NCBI GenBank assembly: GCA_009777725.1
Contig: WRLG01000004.1
Location: 62,001-126,000 of the forward strand
Direction of reading: 5' to 3'
DNA length: 64,000 bases
Source: Oscillospiraceae bacterium
Lineage (GTDB): Bacteria; Bacillota; Clostridia; Oscillospirales; Ruminococcaceae
Position numbers and translations under genes: made by a program. Shown here piece after piece: positions 54,698 through 62,694 of this stretch; positions within the stretch are counted from its first letter, which is position 1; each line of letters opens with the position of its first letter. The notes below the pieces were generated by a model. It had not been told where the DNA came from. It made no database searches and saw nothing but the letters and a program-made list of their open reading frames with translations.

Positions 54698-54808
54698 ATG
54701 ACGACTAAAAACAAGGATAGAGTAATGGTTTACTTAGACCTTGAATGAACCAGAGAGGAGCGTGAAAAGTTAAGAAATAGGACAATCCGCCGAATGAATA
54801 AGCTTTAA
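54698..54808 (+). pseudogene. Small phage gene with an in-frame TGA
   Basis: From the ATG at 54698 (AGGCAGGTG upstream) the frame reads MTTKNKDRVMVYLDLE, a TGA at 54746-54748, then TREEREKLRNRTIRRMNKL and TAA. The second half is a Lys/Arg-rich helix that continues sensibly, so the TGA probably replaced a TGG (Trp) codon. Other genes in the window use TGA as a true stop, so recoding is unlikely. Confidence 0.4.
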
Positions 54809-54827
54809 TGAGAGGACGGTGCTTTTA

Positions 54828-55067
54828 ATGGAGCTTAACCAAAATAACATGCCCGAACCGCAAATTGTTCACGTTGAGGAAACCGAAACTCATATCATAA
54901 CGCATTACATTCACGGCGAATTGAAATATTCAAAAGGCGCGAAAGTGATTACAAAAGTGCCTAAGTTTGTGCCGCCGGAGGTGGAGCAAAATGCCGTAAA
55001 TAAGCTTTATGAGTTCGCAGCTGATTTTTACGGAGTTGATGTAAGGCGGTTGAGAATTATACCGTAA
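54828..55067 (+). CDS. Small phage protein (79 aa)
   Basis: Unrecognised. It is a mixed protein with VHVEETETHIITHYIHGELK and a short C-terminal helix ending VDVRRLRIIP. GAGAGGACGG lies before the ATG at 54828. It is the first of a row of small plus-strand genes in the early region of the prophage. Confidence 0.55.
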   Translation: MELNQNNMPEPQIVHVEETETHIITHYIHGELKYSKGAKVITKVPKFVPPEVEQNAVNKLYEFAADFYGVDVRRLRIIP

Positions 55068-55090
55068 AAAAGAAAGGACGTGTTTTCCCC

Positions 55091-55219
55091 GTGAATTTGC
55101 CGAATGTAGACGGACGAGCCCTAATCCCCTTGGTTGCAATTCTGATTCCGCTTCTATTAGCTCAATTTATCGAAAATATAAGGCTATCACTGGAAGGCGA
55201 GAAAGGAGAAGAGGAATGA
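55091..55219 (+). CDS. Small transmembrane phage protein (42 aa)
   Basis: A GTG-started 42-aa reading frame with one clear hydrophobic helix (RALIPLVAILIPLLLAQFI, residues 9-27) and an acidic tail. AAAGAAAGGACG lies upstream. Its stop overlaps the next start (ATGA), which supports it being a gene. Function unknown. Confidence 0.55.
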   Translation: MNLPNVDGRALIPLVAILIPLLLAQFIENIRLSLEGEKGEEE

Positions 55220-55377
55220 TTGATTTTGAAAAAATCCCCGACATGCAAATAGAGGTCAACCTTGACCGAATCATTACTGATTGCGTAGCAAAAATCAAAA
55301 CTTTACAAGCGGAGAATCTTATTCTGAAAAATAGAGTTAAGGAACTGGAAGCGAAAAACGCTAAAGCAAAGAGGTGA
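55216..55377 (+). CDS. Small coiled-coil phage protein (53 aa)
   Basis: Reads MIDFEKIPDMQIEVNLDRII and then a heptad-like helix KTLQAENLILKNRVKELEAK. It overlaps the previous gene by four bases (ATGA) and has AGAAGAGGA upstream. It resembles small phage scaffold or DNA-binding accessory proteins only in being a coiled coil; no function can be given. Confidence 0.55.
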   Translation: MIDFEKIPDMQIEVNLDRIITDCVAKIKTLQAENLILKNRVKELEAKNAKAKR

Positions 55378-55383
55378 AAAGCT

Positions 55384-55644
55384 GTGATTATGTTTGAGGT
55401 TGGAAAAACCTATAGAATTATATGTGTGAGAGCAGGTAATTTACATACCACTGCAAGGGTGACACATCGGTTTTCCCCGACTAAAATAAGGGTGGAGTTC
55501 GCAAAACCCTTGAAATATGCGCGAAAAAAGCCGATAATGTGGGATAATATTCCAATCACACTAATTGAAAGCGAGGAGCGTTCGTCTGATGCGACTTACA
55601 GAATGTTTGCTTGGGATAAAATTGAGGCAAACGAAAACAAATGA
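55384..55644 (+). CDS. Hypothetical phage protein (86 aa)
   Basis: Unrecognised. A beta-rich protein (FEVGKTYRIICVRAGNLHTT, RVEFAKPLKYARKKP). It starts with GTG at 55384, seven bases after AGAGGTGA; an in-frame ATG at 55390 is possible. It lies in the row of small early genes. Confidence 0.55.
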   Translation: MIMFEVGKTYRIICVRAGNLHTTARVTHRFSPTKIRVEFAKPLKYARKKPIMWDNIPITLIESEERSSDATYRMFAWDKIEANENK

Positions 55645-55730
55645 GCCTGCCCGGAAAGCACCCGGACAAGCTCAAAAAAACATAACCTTATCTGCATTAT
55701 AGCAGATTGCGAAAGGAATGTCAATGCTTT

Positions 55731-56009
55731 ATGGCAAAATCTAAAAAAATCTATTCTGAGCATAACCCAAAAAATCATAAATACGCCGATTTCGTCTACA
55801 TGACTATTGAGGAATCTGAAAAGCTTGAACGTCAATACGGCGTATATGCAACCGAAAAAGCCATCGAAATCCTCAATAATCATAAAGGCGCGCACGGTCA
55901 GAGGTATGTAAGTGATTACATGGCAATTAAAAAATGGGTTGTTGAATCGGATTCGTTTTTAAATTGGTGCGTGTCAAATGAAACTCACGCCCCTTGGGAA
56001 TTGATGTGA
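55731..56009 (+). CDS. Hypothetical phage protein (92 aa)
   Basis: Unrecognised. The 92-aa protein is helical in the middle (IEESEKLERQYGVYATEKAI) and ends in SNETHAPWELM. The ATG at 55731 lies 13 bases after AAAGGA, so the start is not certain; the frame is open to 55707. It lies 14 bp upstream of the ParB-like gene and is probably cotranscribed with it. Confidence 0.55.
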   Translation: MAKSKKIYSEHNPKNHKYADFVYMTIEESEKLERQYGVYATEKAIEILNNHKGAHGQRYVSDYMAIKKWVVESDSFLNWCVSNETHAPWELM

Positions 56010-56023
56010 AAGGAAGAAAAGTT

Positions 56024-57385
56024 ATGAAACTGCAAAATATTGAAATAAGCCGAATAGCAAGCAACCCGCTGAACCCCCGTAAGGATTTAGGAGACCTAAC
56101 GGAATTATCTGAGAGCATAAGAACACAAGGCATCATGCAGAATTTAACGATTATCCCTAAATACCCGGAAAAATACTCACTTATGGTTGAAAGCAAGCGC
56201 AAATATGACGGCGATTATATCGCCGTCATAGGGCATCGCCGCCTAGCCGCCGCTAAACTTGTGGGGGTGGAAACAGCCCCTTGCGTTATAGTCCCTTTCA
56301 TGTTGGATAACGAGCAGGTCGCCGTTATGATGTCGGAAAATAACAAAAGAAAAACACTGACGAACTTTGAAGAGGCTTGCGGCTTTCAAATGATGCTTGA
56401 TTTAGGTGACACAATTTCCGATATAACAGAAAAAACAGGGAGCTCAAAAACAACTGTATACGAGCGGATTGCGCCTTTTAAATTTTTGGATAAAAAGGCT
56501 GTTGAGGAGGCTTTCGAGCGGAATGCCACCTTTGAAGATTTTGCAAAGCTCAATAGAATCAAAGACGAGAAAAAACGGGCTGAATTAAGTGAATCAATCG
56601 GAACAAGCTACTTCAATTGGAGTTGTGATTCCGTTTTCGCAAGCCAAATTAAAAAAGAAAAATGGAAACAAAACAAGCCCCAAATCATTGCCAAGCTTGA
56701 GAAAATGGGAATCACTCGGAAAGCTACATATTTCCCCAAAACTGACGGATACGTACATTACATAGATACAGTTGACAGCATATCAAAAATAGACCTAAAC
56801 AAAGAATCATATTTTTATTACACCGATACTGACCACATCAAAATTTTATACGACATGAAATCAACAAAAGAGGATGCAGAAAAACTCGCAAAAAAGAATG
56901 AATTAATAATCCGTAATGATGAATTTGATGAATTATGGAATTTTGCGTATCGTATGAGGTTGCAGTTTGCACAGAGTTTCAGACCTAAAAGAGAGCAATT
57001 CTATTTAATCTACGACAAAGCGGCGGATTTTTTGTTGTTTTATTCGAACACTTGTGATTTTGATAATGAAGTATTTGGCGAACTTTTCAATATCAAAACT
57101 GACGATAGAAATGTGAATATAGTTCACCAAAAAATAAGAGTCCAATCTGAAATTGAAAGCACCATGAATCCTGCAACAAAATCATTTCGAGCAATTTATT
57201 GTTTATTAGAACAAAAATACTCGACAGTTACCCCCGACTGTTATGAGGACGAGAAAGAGGAACTTGAACCGTTGATTGAGCTTTATGAATTTATGGAAAA
57301 ACTCGGCTATGAAATGTCTGATGAGGAAAAGGCTTTACTCAACGGAACGCATGAGCTATATATTAATGATGATGAGGAGGCTTAG
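56024..57385 (+). CDS. ParB/RepB/Spo0J family partition-like protein
   Basis: A 453-aa protein with the ParB N-terminal domain: ISRIASNPLNPRKDLGD, LSESIRTQGIMQNLTIIP, YIAVIGHRRLAAAKLVG (the CTP-binding GHRR motif) and VMMSENNKRKTLTNFEEA. A helix-turn-helix (TISDITEKTGSSKTTVYERI) follows. The C-terminal 250 residues are not of a family I recognise. No ParA gene is nearby. In prophages such proteins can act in plasmid-like maintenance or transcription control. AGGAAG precedes the ATG at 56024. Confidence 0.85.
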   Translation: MKLQNIEISRIASNPLNPRKDLGDLTELSESIRTQGIMQNLTIIPKYPEKYSLMVESKRKYDGDYIAVIGHRRLAAAKLVGVETAPCVIVPFMLDNEQVAVMMSENNKRKTLTNFEEACGFQMMLDLGDTISDITEKTGSSKTTVYERIAPFKFLDKKAVEEAFERNATFEDFAKLNRIKDEKKRAELSESIGTSYFNWSCDSVFASQIKKEKWKQNKPQIIAKLEKMGITRKATYFPKTDGYVHYIDTVDSISKIDLNKESYFYYTDTDHIKILYDMKSTKEDAEKLAKKNELIIRNDEFDELWNFAYRMRLQFAQSFRPKREQFYLIYDKAADFLLFYSNTCDFDNEVFGELFNIKTDDRNVNIVHQKIRVQSEIESTMNPATKSFRAIYCLLEQKYSTVTPDCYEDEKEELEPLIELYEFMEKLGYEMSDEEKALLNGTHELYINDDEEA

Positions 57386-57458
57386 GACGGATTAGCGGAG
57401 GTTGAAGCGGCGCAATTGTCATTATATTAAGGATTATGAATATTGCAAGTCAAAATAA

Positions 57459-57484
57459 CACGGAGCGGAATAAACCGCTCCGTG
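57459..57484 (-). terminator. Terminator of hicAB
   Basis: Perfect 10-bp stem CACGGAGCGG/CCGCTCCGTG (57459-57468 and 57475-57484). On the minus strand TTATTTTG follows it, eight bases after the hicB stop. It also ends the converging ParB-like gene's transcript or separates the two. Confidence 0.7.
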
Positions 57485-57492
57485 TGGGAAGA

Positions 57493-57891
57493 TTAGGCGA
57501 GGTTGAGTTGTTCAAGTAAAGCGTTTTGCAAGGTTTGAGAAAAATTAATGCTTTTTGCGGTCGCCGCATCGTTGAGCCAACCCGGAATAGTCAGCGTTTT
57601 CTTGACGGATTTAGATTCATAATATCGCTTATAGAAAACAGTATCGCAATGCACAAATGACACGGTTTCGTTATCCTTCACGCTTAATGCTTTAGGTTCT
57701 GACGGTTCGGGTATTTCCTCACCCGCTTTCTCCATATCATAAAGACGCAAACAAAGAATATCCTCAGCCATTTCAAGTGCCTGTGCCATTCCCTCGCCCT
57801 GCGTGAAACAAGCGGGAACATCAGGGAAATCAACAAAATAAAGCCCATTTTCAACTTTTGCAAATATTGCGGGATAAACATATTTTGCCAT
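57493..57891 (-). CDS. hicB: HicB-family antitoxin
   Basis: A 132-aa HicB antitoxin. The partial RNase-H-like domain YVYPAIFAKVENGLYFVDFP, DVPACFTQGEG and EMAEDILCLRLYDME is typical, and the C-terminus carries a ribbon-helix-helix DNA-binding part (TLTIPGWLNDAATAKSINFS). Start ATG at 57891 follows ACGGAGG. It binds HicA and represses the pair. Confidence 0.92.
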   Translation of the reverse strand: MAKYVYPAIFAKVENGLYFVDFPDVPACFTQGEGMAQALEMAEDILCLRLYDMEKAGEEIPEPSEPKALSVKDNETVSFVHCDTVFYKRYYESKSVKKTLTIPGWLNDAATAKSINFSQTLQNALLEQLNLA

Positions 57892-57932
57892 AATAAAAAC
57901 CTCCGTTATATTTAGTTTTGGCTTTGCGGGGT

Positions 57933-58118
57933 TCATTTAATCCCCGCTTGCCTGTTCATTCGGTGAAATAAATCTTTTGAAACTTCTTGTGTATCATGTC
58001 TGCCTATCGGAAACATATTGCCGTTTTTTGGATTGAGCCATATTTCATGATTTGTTCCTTCATGGTGAAATTTGCAACCTCGTTTCTTTGCAAAACGCTT
58101 ATATTCCGCTATCGTCAT
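57933..58118 (-). CDS. hicA: HicA-family mRNA interferase toxin
   Basis: A 61-aa HicA toxin: dsRBD-like fold with KRGCKFHHEGTNHEIWLNPK, where the conserved histidine of GTNHEIW is catalytic, and FPIGRHDTQEVSKDL. AGGAGG lies before the ATG at 58118. It is the first gene of the hicAB pair. Confidence 0.92.
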   Translation of the reverse strand: MTIAEYKRFAKKRGCKFHHEGTNHEIWLNPKNGNMFPIGRHDTQEVSKDLFHRMNRQAGIK

Positions 58119-58138
58119 ATTCTCAACCTCCTATATAT

Positions 58139-58167
58139 ATTATAACACGTATAATAGTACGTGTCAA
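58139..58167 (-). promoter_or_regulatory. hicAB promoter with embedded operator
   Basis: Consensus TTGACA (58162-58167), 17-bp spacer and TATAAT (58139-58144) on the minus strand. The spacer and flanks hold the inverted repeat ACACGTA-CTATTA-TACGTGT (58145-58164), a likely HicB operator. Confidence 0.82.
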
Positions 58168-58220
58168 GCGTTTTGAGTAAAAATATTACACAAAATTCAA
58201 ATTGAAATTTGGTGAAATAA

Positions 58221-58997
58221 ATGCCGACTATTAGAACGAAAACTTATTCCGGCGCAGTGCTTGAATATGAGCAGTTTACAATTTCGGATACTATTGTGAA
58301 TATGAAAACAGTAAAACCGAAAACCCGCCGTGATTTAACGCCGGAAGAAAAAGCCGAGCATACCCGCCGGCAATCGAAAACTCGCTTTACCAGAGCAGTC
58401 AACCGAAATTTCACGCACAAGAGTTATTACCTCACGCTTACATATAACGCCGAAAGCCTGCCCCTAACAATTGAGGAAGCCGTTAAATCTCGAAACTTAT
58501 ATATTCGCCGTATAAAACATTCGAATCCCGATGCTAAAATCATCGCCGTAACAGGCTATGGGCGGCGGTCGGGGCGTTTGCATCATCATCTTATTATAGA
58601 TAATGCCGCCGAAGCTGATATAATAGGCAAATGGACGGGCGGCGAAGTATACCATATAGAAAACTTGCGGCGGCATAACTATTACGGAATGGTTGACCAC
58701 GGCGAGGATTTTACCGGGCTTGCTGAATATCTGTTCAGCCACGTCCCCGAAAATTACGTAGGCAAACGGTGGTATCAATCGAAAAATTTAATTAAGCCGG
58801 AAGAAAAAGATAAGCGACAATCTAAAATAGTTTATACCGAATCAAACCCGCCCAAAGCTCCGGCGGGTTATAAGCATGTAAGCACCTACAAATGCCCTTA
58901 TTATAAAAGCACCTATATCAGATTCAAGTTTGTCAGAATCACGCCGCCGAAGGACGAGCCGCCGCTGAAAATAAAACACCCTTACAGTCGAATGTGA
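58221..58997 (+). CDS. HUH-type replication initiator (Rep-like)
   Basis: A 258-aa protein with the HUH endonuclease features: the SYYLTLTYNAESLPLTIEEA strand, the metal-binding RLHHHLII motif (about residues 118-126) and a downstream Tyr-rich helix (GLAEYLFSHVPENY) with the likely catalytic Tyr. Such proteins nick DNA to start rolling-circle replication. It is divergent from hicA, with which it shares a short intergenic region. It implies that the element can replicate its own DNA after excision, though relaxase or other nicking roles are possible. Confidence 0.78.
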   Translation: MPTIRTKTYSGAVLEYEQFTISDTIVNMKTVKPKTRRDLTPEEKAEHTRRQSKTRFTRAVNRNFTHKSYYLTLTYNAESLPLTIEEAVKSRNLYIRRIKHSNPDAKIIAVTGYGRRSGRLHHHLIIDNAAEADIIGKWTGGEVYHIENLRRHNYYGMVDHGEDFTGLAEYLFSHVPENYVGKRWYQSKNLIKPEEKDKRQSKIVYTESNPPKAPAGYKHVSTYKCPYYKSTYIRFKFVRITPPKDEPPLKIKHPYSRM

Positions 58998-59118
58998 GAG
59001 CATTAAAACATTATATATAGTATAGGACAGCCGCTAAATAAGCACTGTCTTTAATCTCTTGAAATTACGGCACGTTTTACCGCTATACCCGATTTTTTTT
59101 ATTTTAGGAGTTGTGAAT

Positions 59119-59292
59119 ATGGGAAAAAGAAAGTTGACAGATGAACAAATCAAAAAAGCATATCGCGCATGGTGCGGGGGGTGGTCTTTGGTAAGGTTAG
59201 CGGAGCATTTTAATGTTTCTGAAAACACGATAAAAAGGCGATTTAAAGAACTCAATTATAAAAAAACAATCTTGCCTTTTGAAAAATTTTAA
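59119..59292 (+). CDS. Small helix-turn-helix DNA-binding protein
   Basis: A 57-aa protein that is little more than a helix-turn-helix: LTDEQIKKAYRAWCGGWSLV, then RLAEHFNVSENTIKRRFKEL. AGGAGTTG lies before the ATG at 59119. It resembles the HTH of Hin-type recombinases and may be a regulator, or a detached N-terminal part of a small terminase. Confidence 0.68.
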   Translation: MGKRKLTDEQIKKAYRAWCGGWSLVRLAEHFNVSENTIKRRFKELNYKKTILPFEKF

Positions 59293-59381
59293 AAAAAAAT
59301 TAGTTTTGGTCTTGTAATAGCTCATATTTTTATGTTAAGGTATAAGTAAAGTAAACTTATGCCTTGTTTTGGTGTTTGAAA

Positions 59382-59885
59382 ATGAAAAGTGATTATTTTG
59401 AAAAAGTAGAGCCGCGCTTCTTAGAAATAGGCGAGTGGGTAAGAGCAGGATTAACGCAAGTAAAAATGGCTGAAAACTTAGGAGTTTCCTACACGACATT
59501 CAAGAATTATAAGAAAAAACATCCTGCCCTTTCCGCCCTCTTAAAAAAAAATACACGCACACGAAACGCTGTTGCCGAGGACGCGCTTTATAGCCGCGCG
59601 ACAGGTCTGTTTGCCAAAACTGAAAAGCCAATCAAAGTAAAACATACCGAGTATGACCCAAAGACGGGGAAGAAAGTAAAAGAATTTGAAACGGTGGAAA
59701 TTACCGAAGTCAAAGAATATATCCCGCCGGATACCGCCGCGCTAATCTTTTTTCTTACAAACCGAATGGGAGAAAAATATAAAAACAATCCGCACAAATT
59801 GGAGCTTGACGGTCGAAAAGTGAAGTTAATTGAAAAAAAAGCCGAAGAAGATGATAACTGGAGGGAGGAAGCAGAAAATGTTTAA
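59382..59885 (+). CDS. terS: Putative phage terminase small subunit
   Basis: A 167-aa protein with an N-terminal helix-turn-helix (AGLTQVKMAENLGVSYTTFK), a central part with KTEKPIKVKHTEYD and the C-terminal PPDTAALIFFLTNRMGEKYK, a pattern found in small terminase and packaging proteins next to HNH genes. Small subunits recognise phage DNA for packaging. The start ATG at 59382 has only a weak ribosome-binding site. It overlaps the HNH gene by 8 bp. Confidence 0.65.
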   Translation: MKSDYFEKVEPRFLEIGEWVRAGLTQVKMAENLGVSYTTFKNYKKKHPALSALLKKNTRTRNAVAEDALYSRATGLFAKTEKPIKVKHTEYDPKTGKKVKEFETVEITEVKEYIPPDTAALIFFLTNRMGEKYKNNPHKLELDGRKVKLIEKKAEEDDNWREEAENV

Positions 59886-60579
59886 ATCTCTCTATGAGTT
59901 TTACCGCTCAAAAGAATGGGTTAATCTTGTCCGGCAATTGAAGTTGGAGAGAGTTAACAGCGCGGGGGAAATAATATGCGGGGATTGTAAAAAGCCCATA
60001 GTCCTGATGCGGGACTGCATCGGGCATCATACTATACCGCTGGAGTTAAGTAATCTCAATGATTACAGTATCAGTCTTAATCCCGATTGCATAGAACTGC
60101 TGCACTTCAAGTGCCACAATATTGTGCATAATCGTTTCGGACTTTATTCGCCGCAGAAAGTCTATCTTGTTTACGGCGCGCCGTGCAGCGGTAAAATTAC
60201 TTGGGTTCTGCAAAATAAGTTTCCGAATGATATAATTCTTGATATAGATTTTTTGTACAAAGCTGTCACAGGCTCAAATTTGTATTACAAGCCCGACCAA
60301 ATTAAATCAAATATATTCACGCTTAGGGATTGTTTGCTTGACCAAATAAAAACCCGATACGGCAAATGGCAAAACGCTTATATCATCGGAACTTATCCGA
60401 TACTTGCCGAAAGGGAGCGTATTACACAAAGCGTAGGAGCTGAACAGATTTTTATAGACGAAGATAAAGCAACCTGTTTAAAGCGTTTATACGCGGATTC
60501 AGAACGAACGGAGTTTGTTTCACTTTGGGAAAATTATATCAGTGATTGGTTCGACCAGTACCAGCCGAATTTAACTTAA
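59878..60579 (+). CDS. HNH endonuclease fused to a P-loop domain
   Basis: A 233-aa protein with two parts. The first (about 1-85) is an HNH nuclease: ICGDCKKPIVLMRD (CxxC zinc site), the GHHTIPL histidine, and LLHFKCHNIVHNRFG. The second has KVYLVYGAPCSGKITW, a P-loop-like sequence in which the residue after Lys is Ile rather than Ser or Thr, then ILDIDFLYKAVTG. HNH proteins beside terminase genes promote DNA packaging in several phages. The fusion is uncommon. GGGAGGAAG precedes the ATG. Confidence 0.75.
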   Translation: MFKSLYEFYRSKEWVNLVRQLKLERVNSAGEIICGDCKKPIVLMRDCIGHHTIPLELSNLNDYSISLNPDCIELLHFKCHNIVHNRFGLYSPQKVYLVYGAPCSGKITWVLQNKFPNDIILDIDFLYKAVTGSNLYYKPDQIKSNIFTLRDCLLDQIKTRYGKWQNAYIIGTYPILAERERITQSVGAEQIFIDEDKATCLKRLYADSERTEFVSLWENYISDWFDQYQPNLT

Positions 60580-60695
60580 CAGCCCCCCTCAATTAACTCG
60601 TCACGTTCTGGACACAGACTGTTGCTGCCCATAAATAGTGCCGAACGAGAAAAAATGAGATTTTAGAAAAAAATTCCGGGAGGAAAATATTTGAA

Positions 60696-61013
60696 ATGGA
60701 TGTTTGCGGTCGAGAAGAAAAAATAAGGGGATTTTTTGAAAAAACTGATTCAGGGCAGATGTGTGTTTTAAGTGAAGTTATTACGCAGGTTATTGCGCTG
60801 GAGGAGAAAATTAGTGAGTTGATTAAGTTGCCTTTTATTCGGGTTCATTCTAAAAATCCGGCAAAGCAGATGCAGACTGAGGCAGGCAAGCAATATGTTA
60901 AGCTTATGCAAACTTATTTAAACGCCGTCAAGATTTTAAGCGCGGAACTTAGGCGGGCGGGCGGGGAAACGGAAGATGATTTTGATAGGTTTATGAAAGA
61001 TTTTAAGCCATGA
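60696..61013 (+). CDS. Terminase-associated hypothetical protein
   Basis: A 105-aa helical protein with LPFIRVHSKNPAKQMQTEAG and YVKLMQTYLNAVKILSAELR. Proteins of this kind precede large terminase genes in many clostridial prophages and are sometimes called small terminase (P27-like). It overlaps the large subunit gene by 4 bp (ATGA), so translation is coupled. Confidence 0.65.
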   Translation: MDVCGREEKIRGFFEKTDSGQMCVLSEVITQVIALEEKISELIKLPFIRVHSKNPAKQMQTEAGKQYVKLMQTYLNAVKILSAELRRAGGETEDDFDRFMKDFKP

Positions 61014-62684
61014 CTTATTTTGAAGAGTATTACAGCAAGTGTAAAAGCGGGGTTATTTTGGTCGGGACGGAGCTTATGCAATGCCTTAATAATCTTAAAG
61101 CGGATTTGGACGGCGGATTATGGCTATATGATACGCGGCACGCGCACTTTAGGATTGCTTTTATGCAAAGGCTATGCCGGCAGTCTAAAAGCCCTTATTA
61201 CGGCAAGCCGATTGAGCTTATGCTTTGGCAGGCGGCTTTACTCGAAGTCATTTATTCGTTTAAAAATAAGGAAACAGGGCTTAGGCGGTTTAATAAAGTT
61301 ATTTTACTGGTCGCGCGGAAGAACGGTAAGACAACGATTATGGAAGCTGATGCTTTTACAGAATTAATGTGCGGCGCGGGTGGCGAAGAAATTGTATGCT
61401 CATCAAATGACGATAGGCAAGCCTCAATTGCTTTTAACGGCATAAACAAGATGAGGGAGCTTTTTGACCCTAAAGGCAGGCGAACACATAAAAACCAAAG
61501 CTTTATTATCAATAAAAATAACGGCTCTGTGATTTATAAGCTATCGGACAGAACCAGAAACAAAGAGGGCGGCAACATAGATTACGCGATTTTAGATGAA
61601 TCGCACGAGATGCGAGATGAAAGATAATATTATCGCAAAGGCTTTGGAGCAATCTCAGTCAATTAAAGAGCAACCGATTTTTATTAACATAACGACGGAG
61701 GGGATTGTAAATGACGGGTATTTGGACAGGGAGCTTAATTACGGACGTAAGGTAATTCAAGGAGAAATTGAGGACAACTCTATTTTAGTTTGGCTTTATA
61801 CGCAGGATTGCGAACAGGAAGTCTGGCAATCGCCGGAAACTTGGGTAAAATCAAATCCATCTCTGGGGACTTTGAAACAGGTTTCTTATTTGGAAAAACA
61901 ACTTAATAAATCTAAAGTTTCAAAAGCTGACAGAATTGCTGTTTTGACTAAGGATTTTAATATAAAACAAAACAATTCCGAATCTTGGCTTTTAGAGCAT
62001 GAATATACCTGTGAGGGCGCGTTTGATATTGGGGATTTCAGAGGTTACAGGTTTATCGGCGGAGTTGATTTAGCGGAAACTACTGATTTATGTGCGGCAA
62101 AAGCTCTTTTTATGAAAAAAGGCGAACGCACTAAATATATATTGAGCAGGTATTTTATACCAGAGCGCAAGGTTATTGATTCGGGCGATATTATTGATTA
62201 TAAAGAGATGGCAAGGCTGGGATTGGTTGATGTTTCGCCCGGCAACGAGGTTTTATTAGAGCGGGTTGCGGAGTGGTTTTATTCGCTTTATACCAATTAT
62301 AACATAGTGCCTTTTAAAATCGGCTATGACAATCGCTTCGCTAAGACATGGCTTTCAAAGATGGAGGATTACGGTTGGTTTTCCGGGCTCAAAGAAAGCG
62401 ACACTTGCGAGCGGGTTGACCAAAACAAGATGTCTTTATCGAACCCTATGAAGCTTTTGGAATCCGATATAAAATCGGGTTATTTGAACAATAACCAAAA
62501 CCCCGTTGACCGATGGTGCTATCAAAATACTTCCGTCAAGGTTGACGATTTGGGGTATTGTATGCCGATAAAAGCCGCAGGGCTGGCGCGAAATCGGATA
62601 GACGGAGCTGTCGCTGACATTATAGCATATGCAATTTTAATGAGATACAGGACGGAATTTTCAGAGCTTGGAATACGTAAATAG
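61010..62684 (+). pseudogene. terL: Phage terminase large subunit, disrupted by a 7-bp duplication
   Basis: Two overlapping frames make one terminase. The first (61010-61627) contains the ATPase: Walker A ARKNGKTTIM and Walker B YAILDESHEM, then ends at a TAA. The second (61620 onward, stop 62684) gives KDNIIAKALEQSQSIKEQP and the nuclease domain with GGVDLAETTDL and SKMEDYGWFSG and ending RTEFSELGIRK. At the junction CGAGATG occurs twice in tandem (61606-61612 and 61613-61619). Removing one copy restores SHEMKDNIIA with no frame change elsewhere. As read, the protein has no nuclease domain. Confidence 0.88.
61606..61619. repeat. 7-bp tandem duplication breaking terL
   Basis: CGAGATG-CGAGATG, two exact copies. 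It produces the +1 shift in the terminase gene directly after the Walker B DESH. Confidence 0.95.
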
Positions 62685-62694
62685 GGGTAAAAAT

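Noticed and set aside
54746-54748. TGA read as tryptophan (altered genetic code)
   Set aside because: Many core genes here use TGG for Trp and end at TGA, for example the M50, phosphoesterase and DUF512 genes.
55643-55676. Imperfect palindrome GAGCCTGCCCGG...CCGGACAAGCTC
   Set aside because: Two mismatches and no T run on the plus strand; too weak to call a terminator.
61596-61640. Programmed frameshift in the terminase gene
   Set aside because: There is no slippery heptamer; a perfect 7-bp tandem duplication explains the frame change fully.
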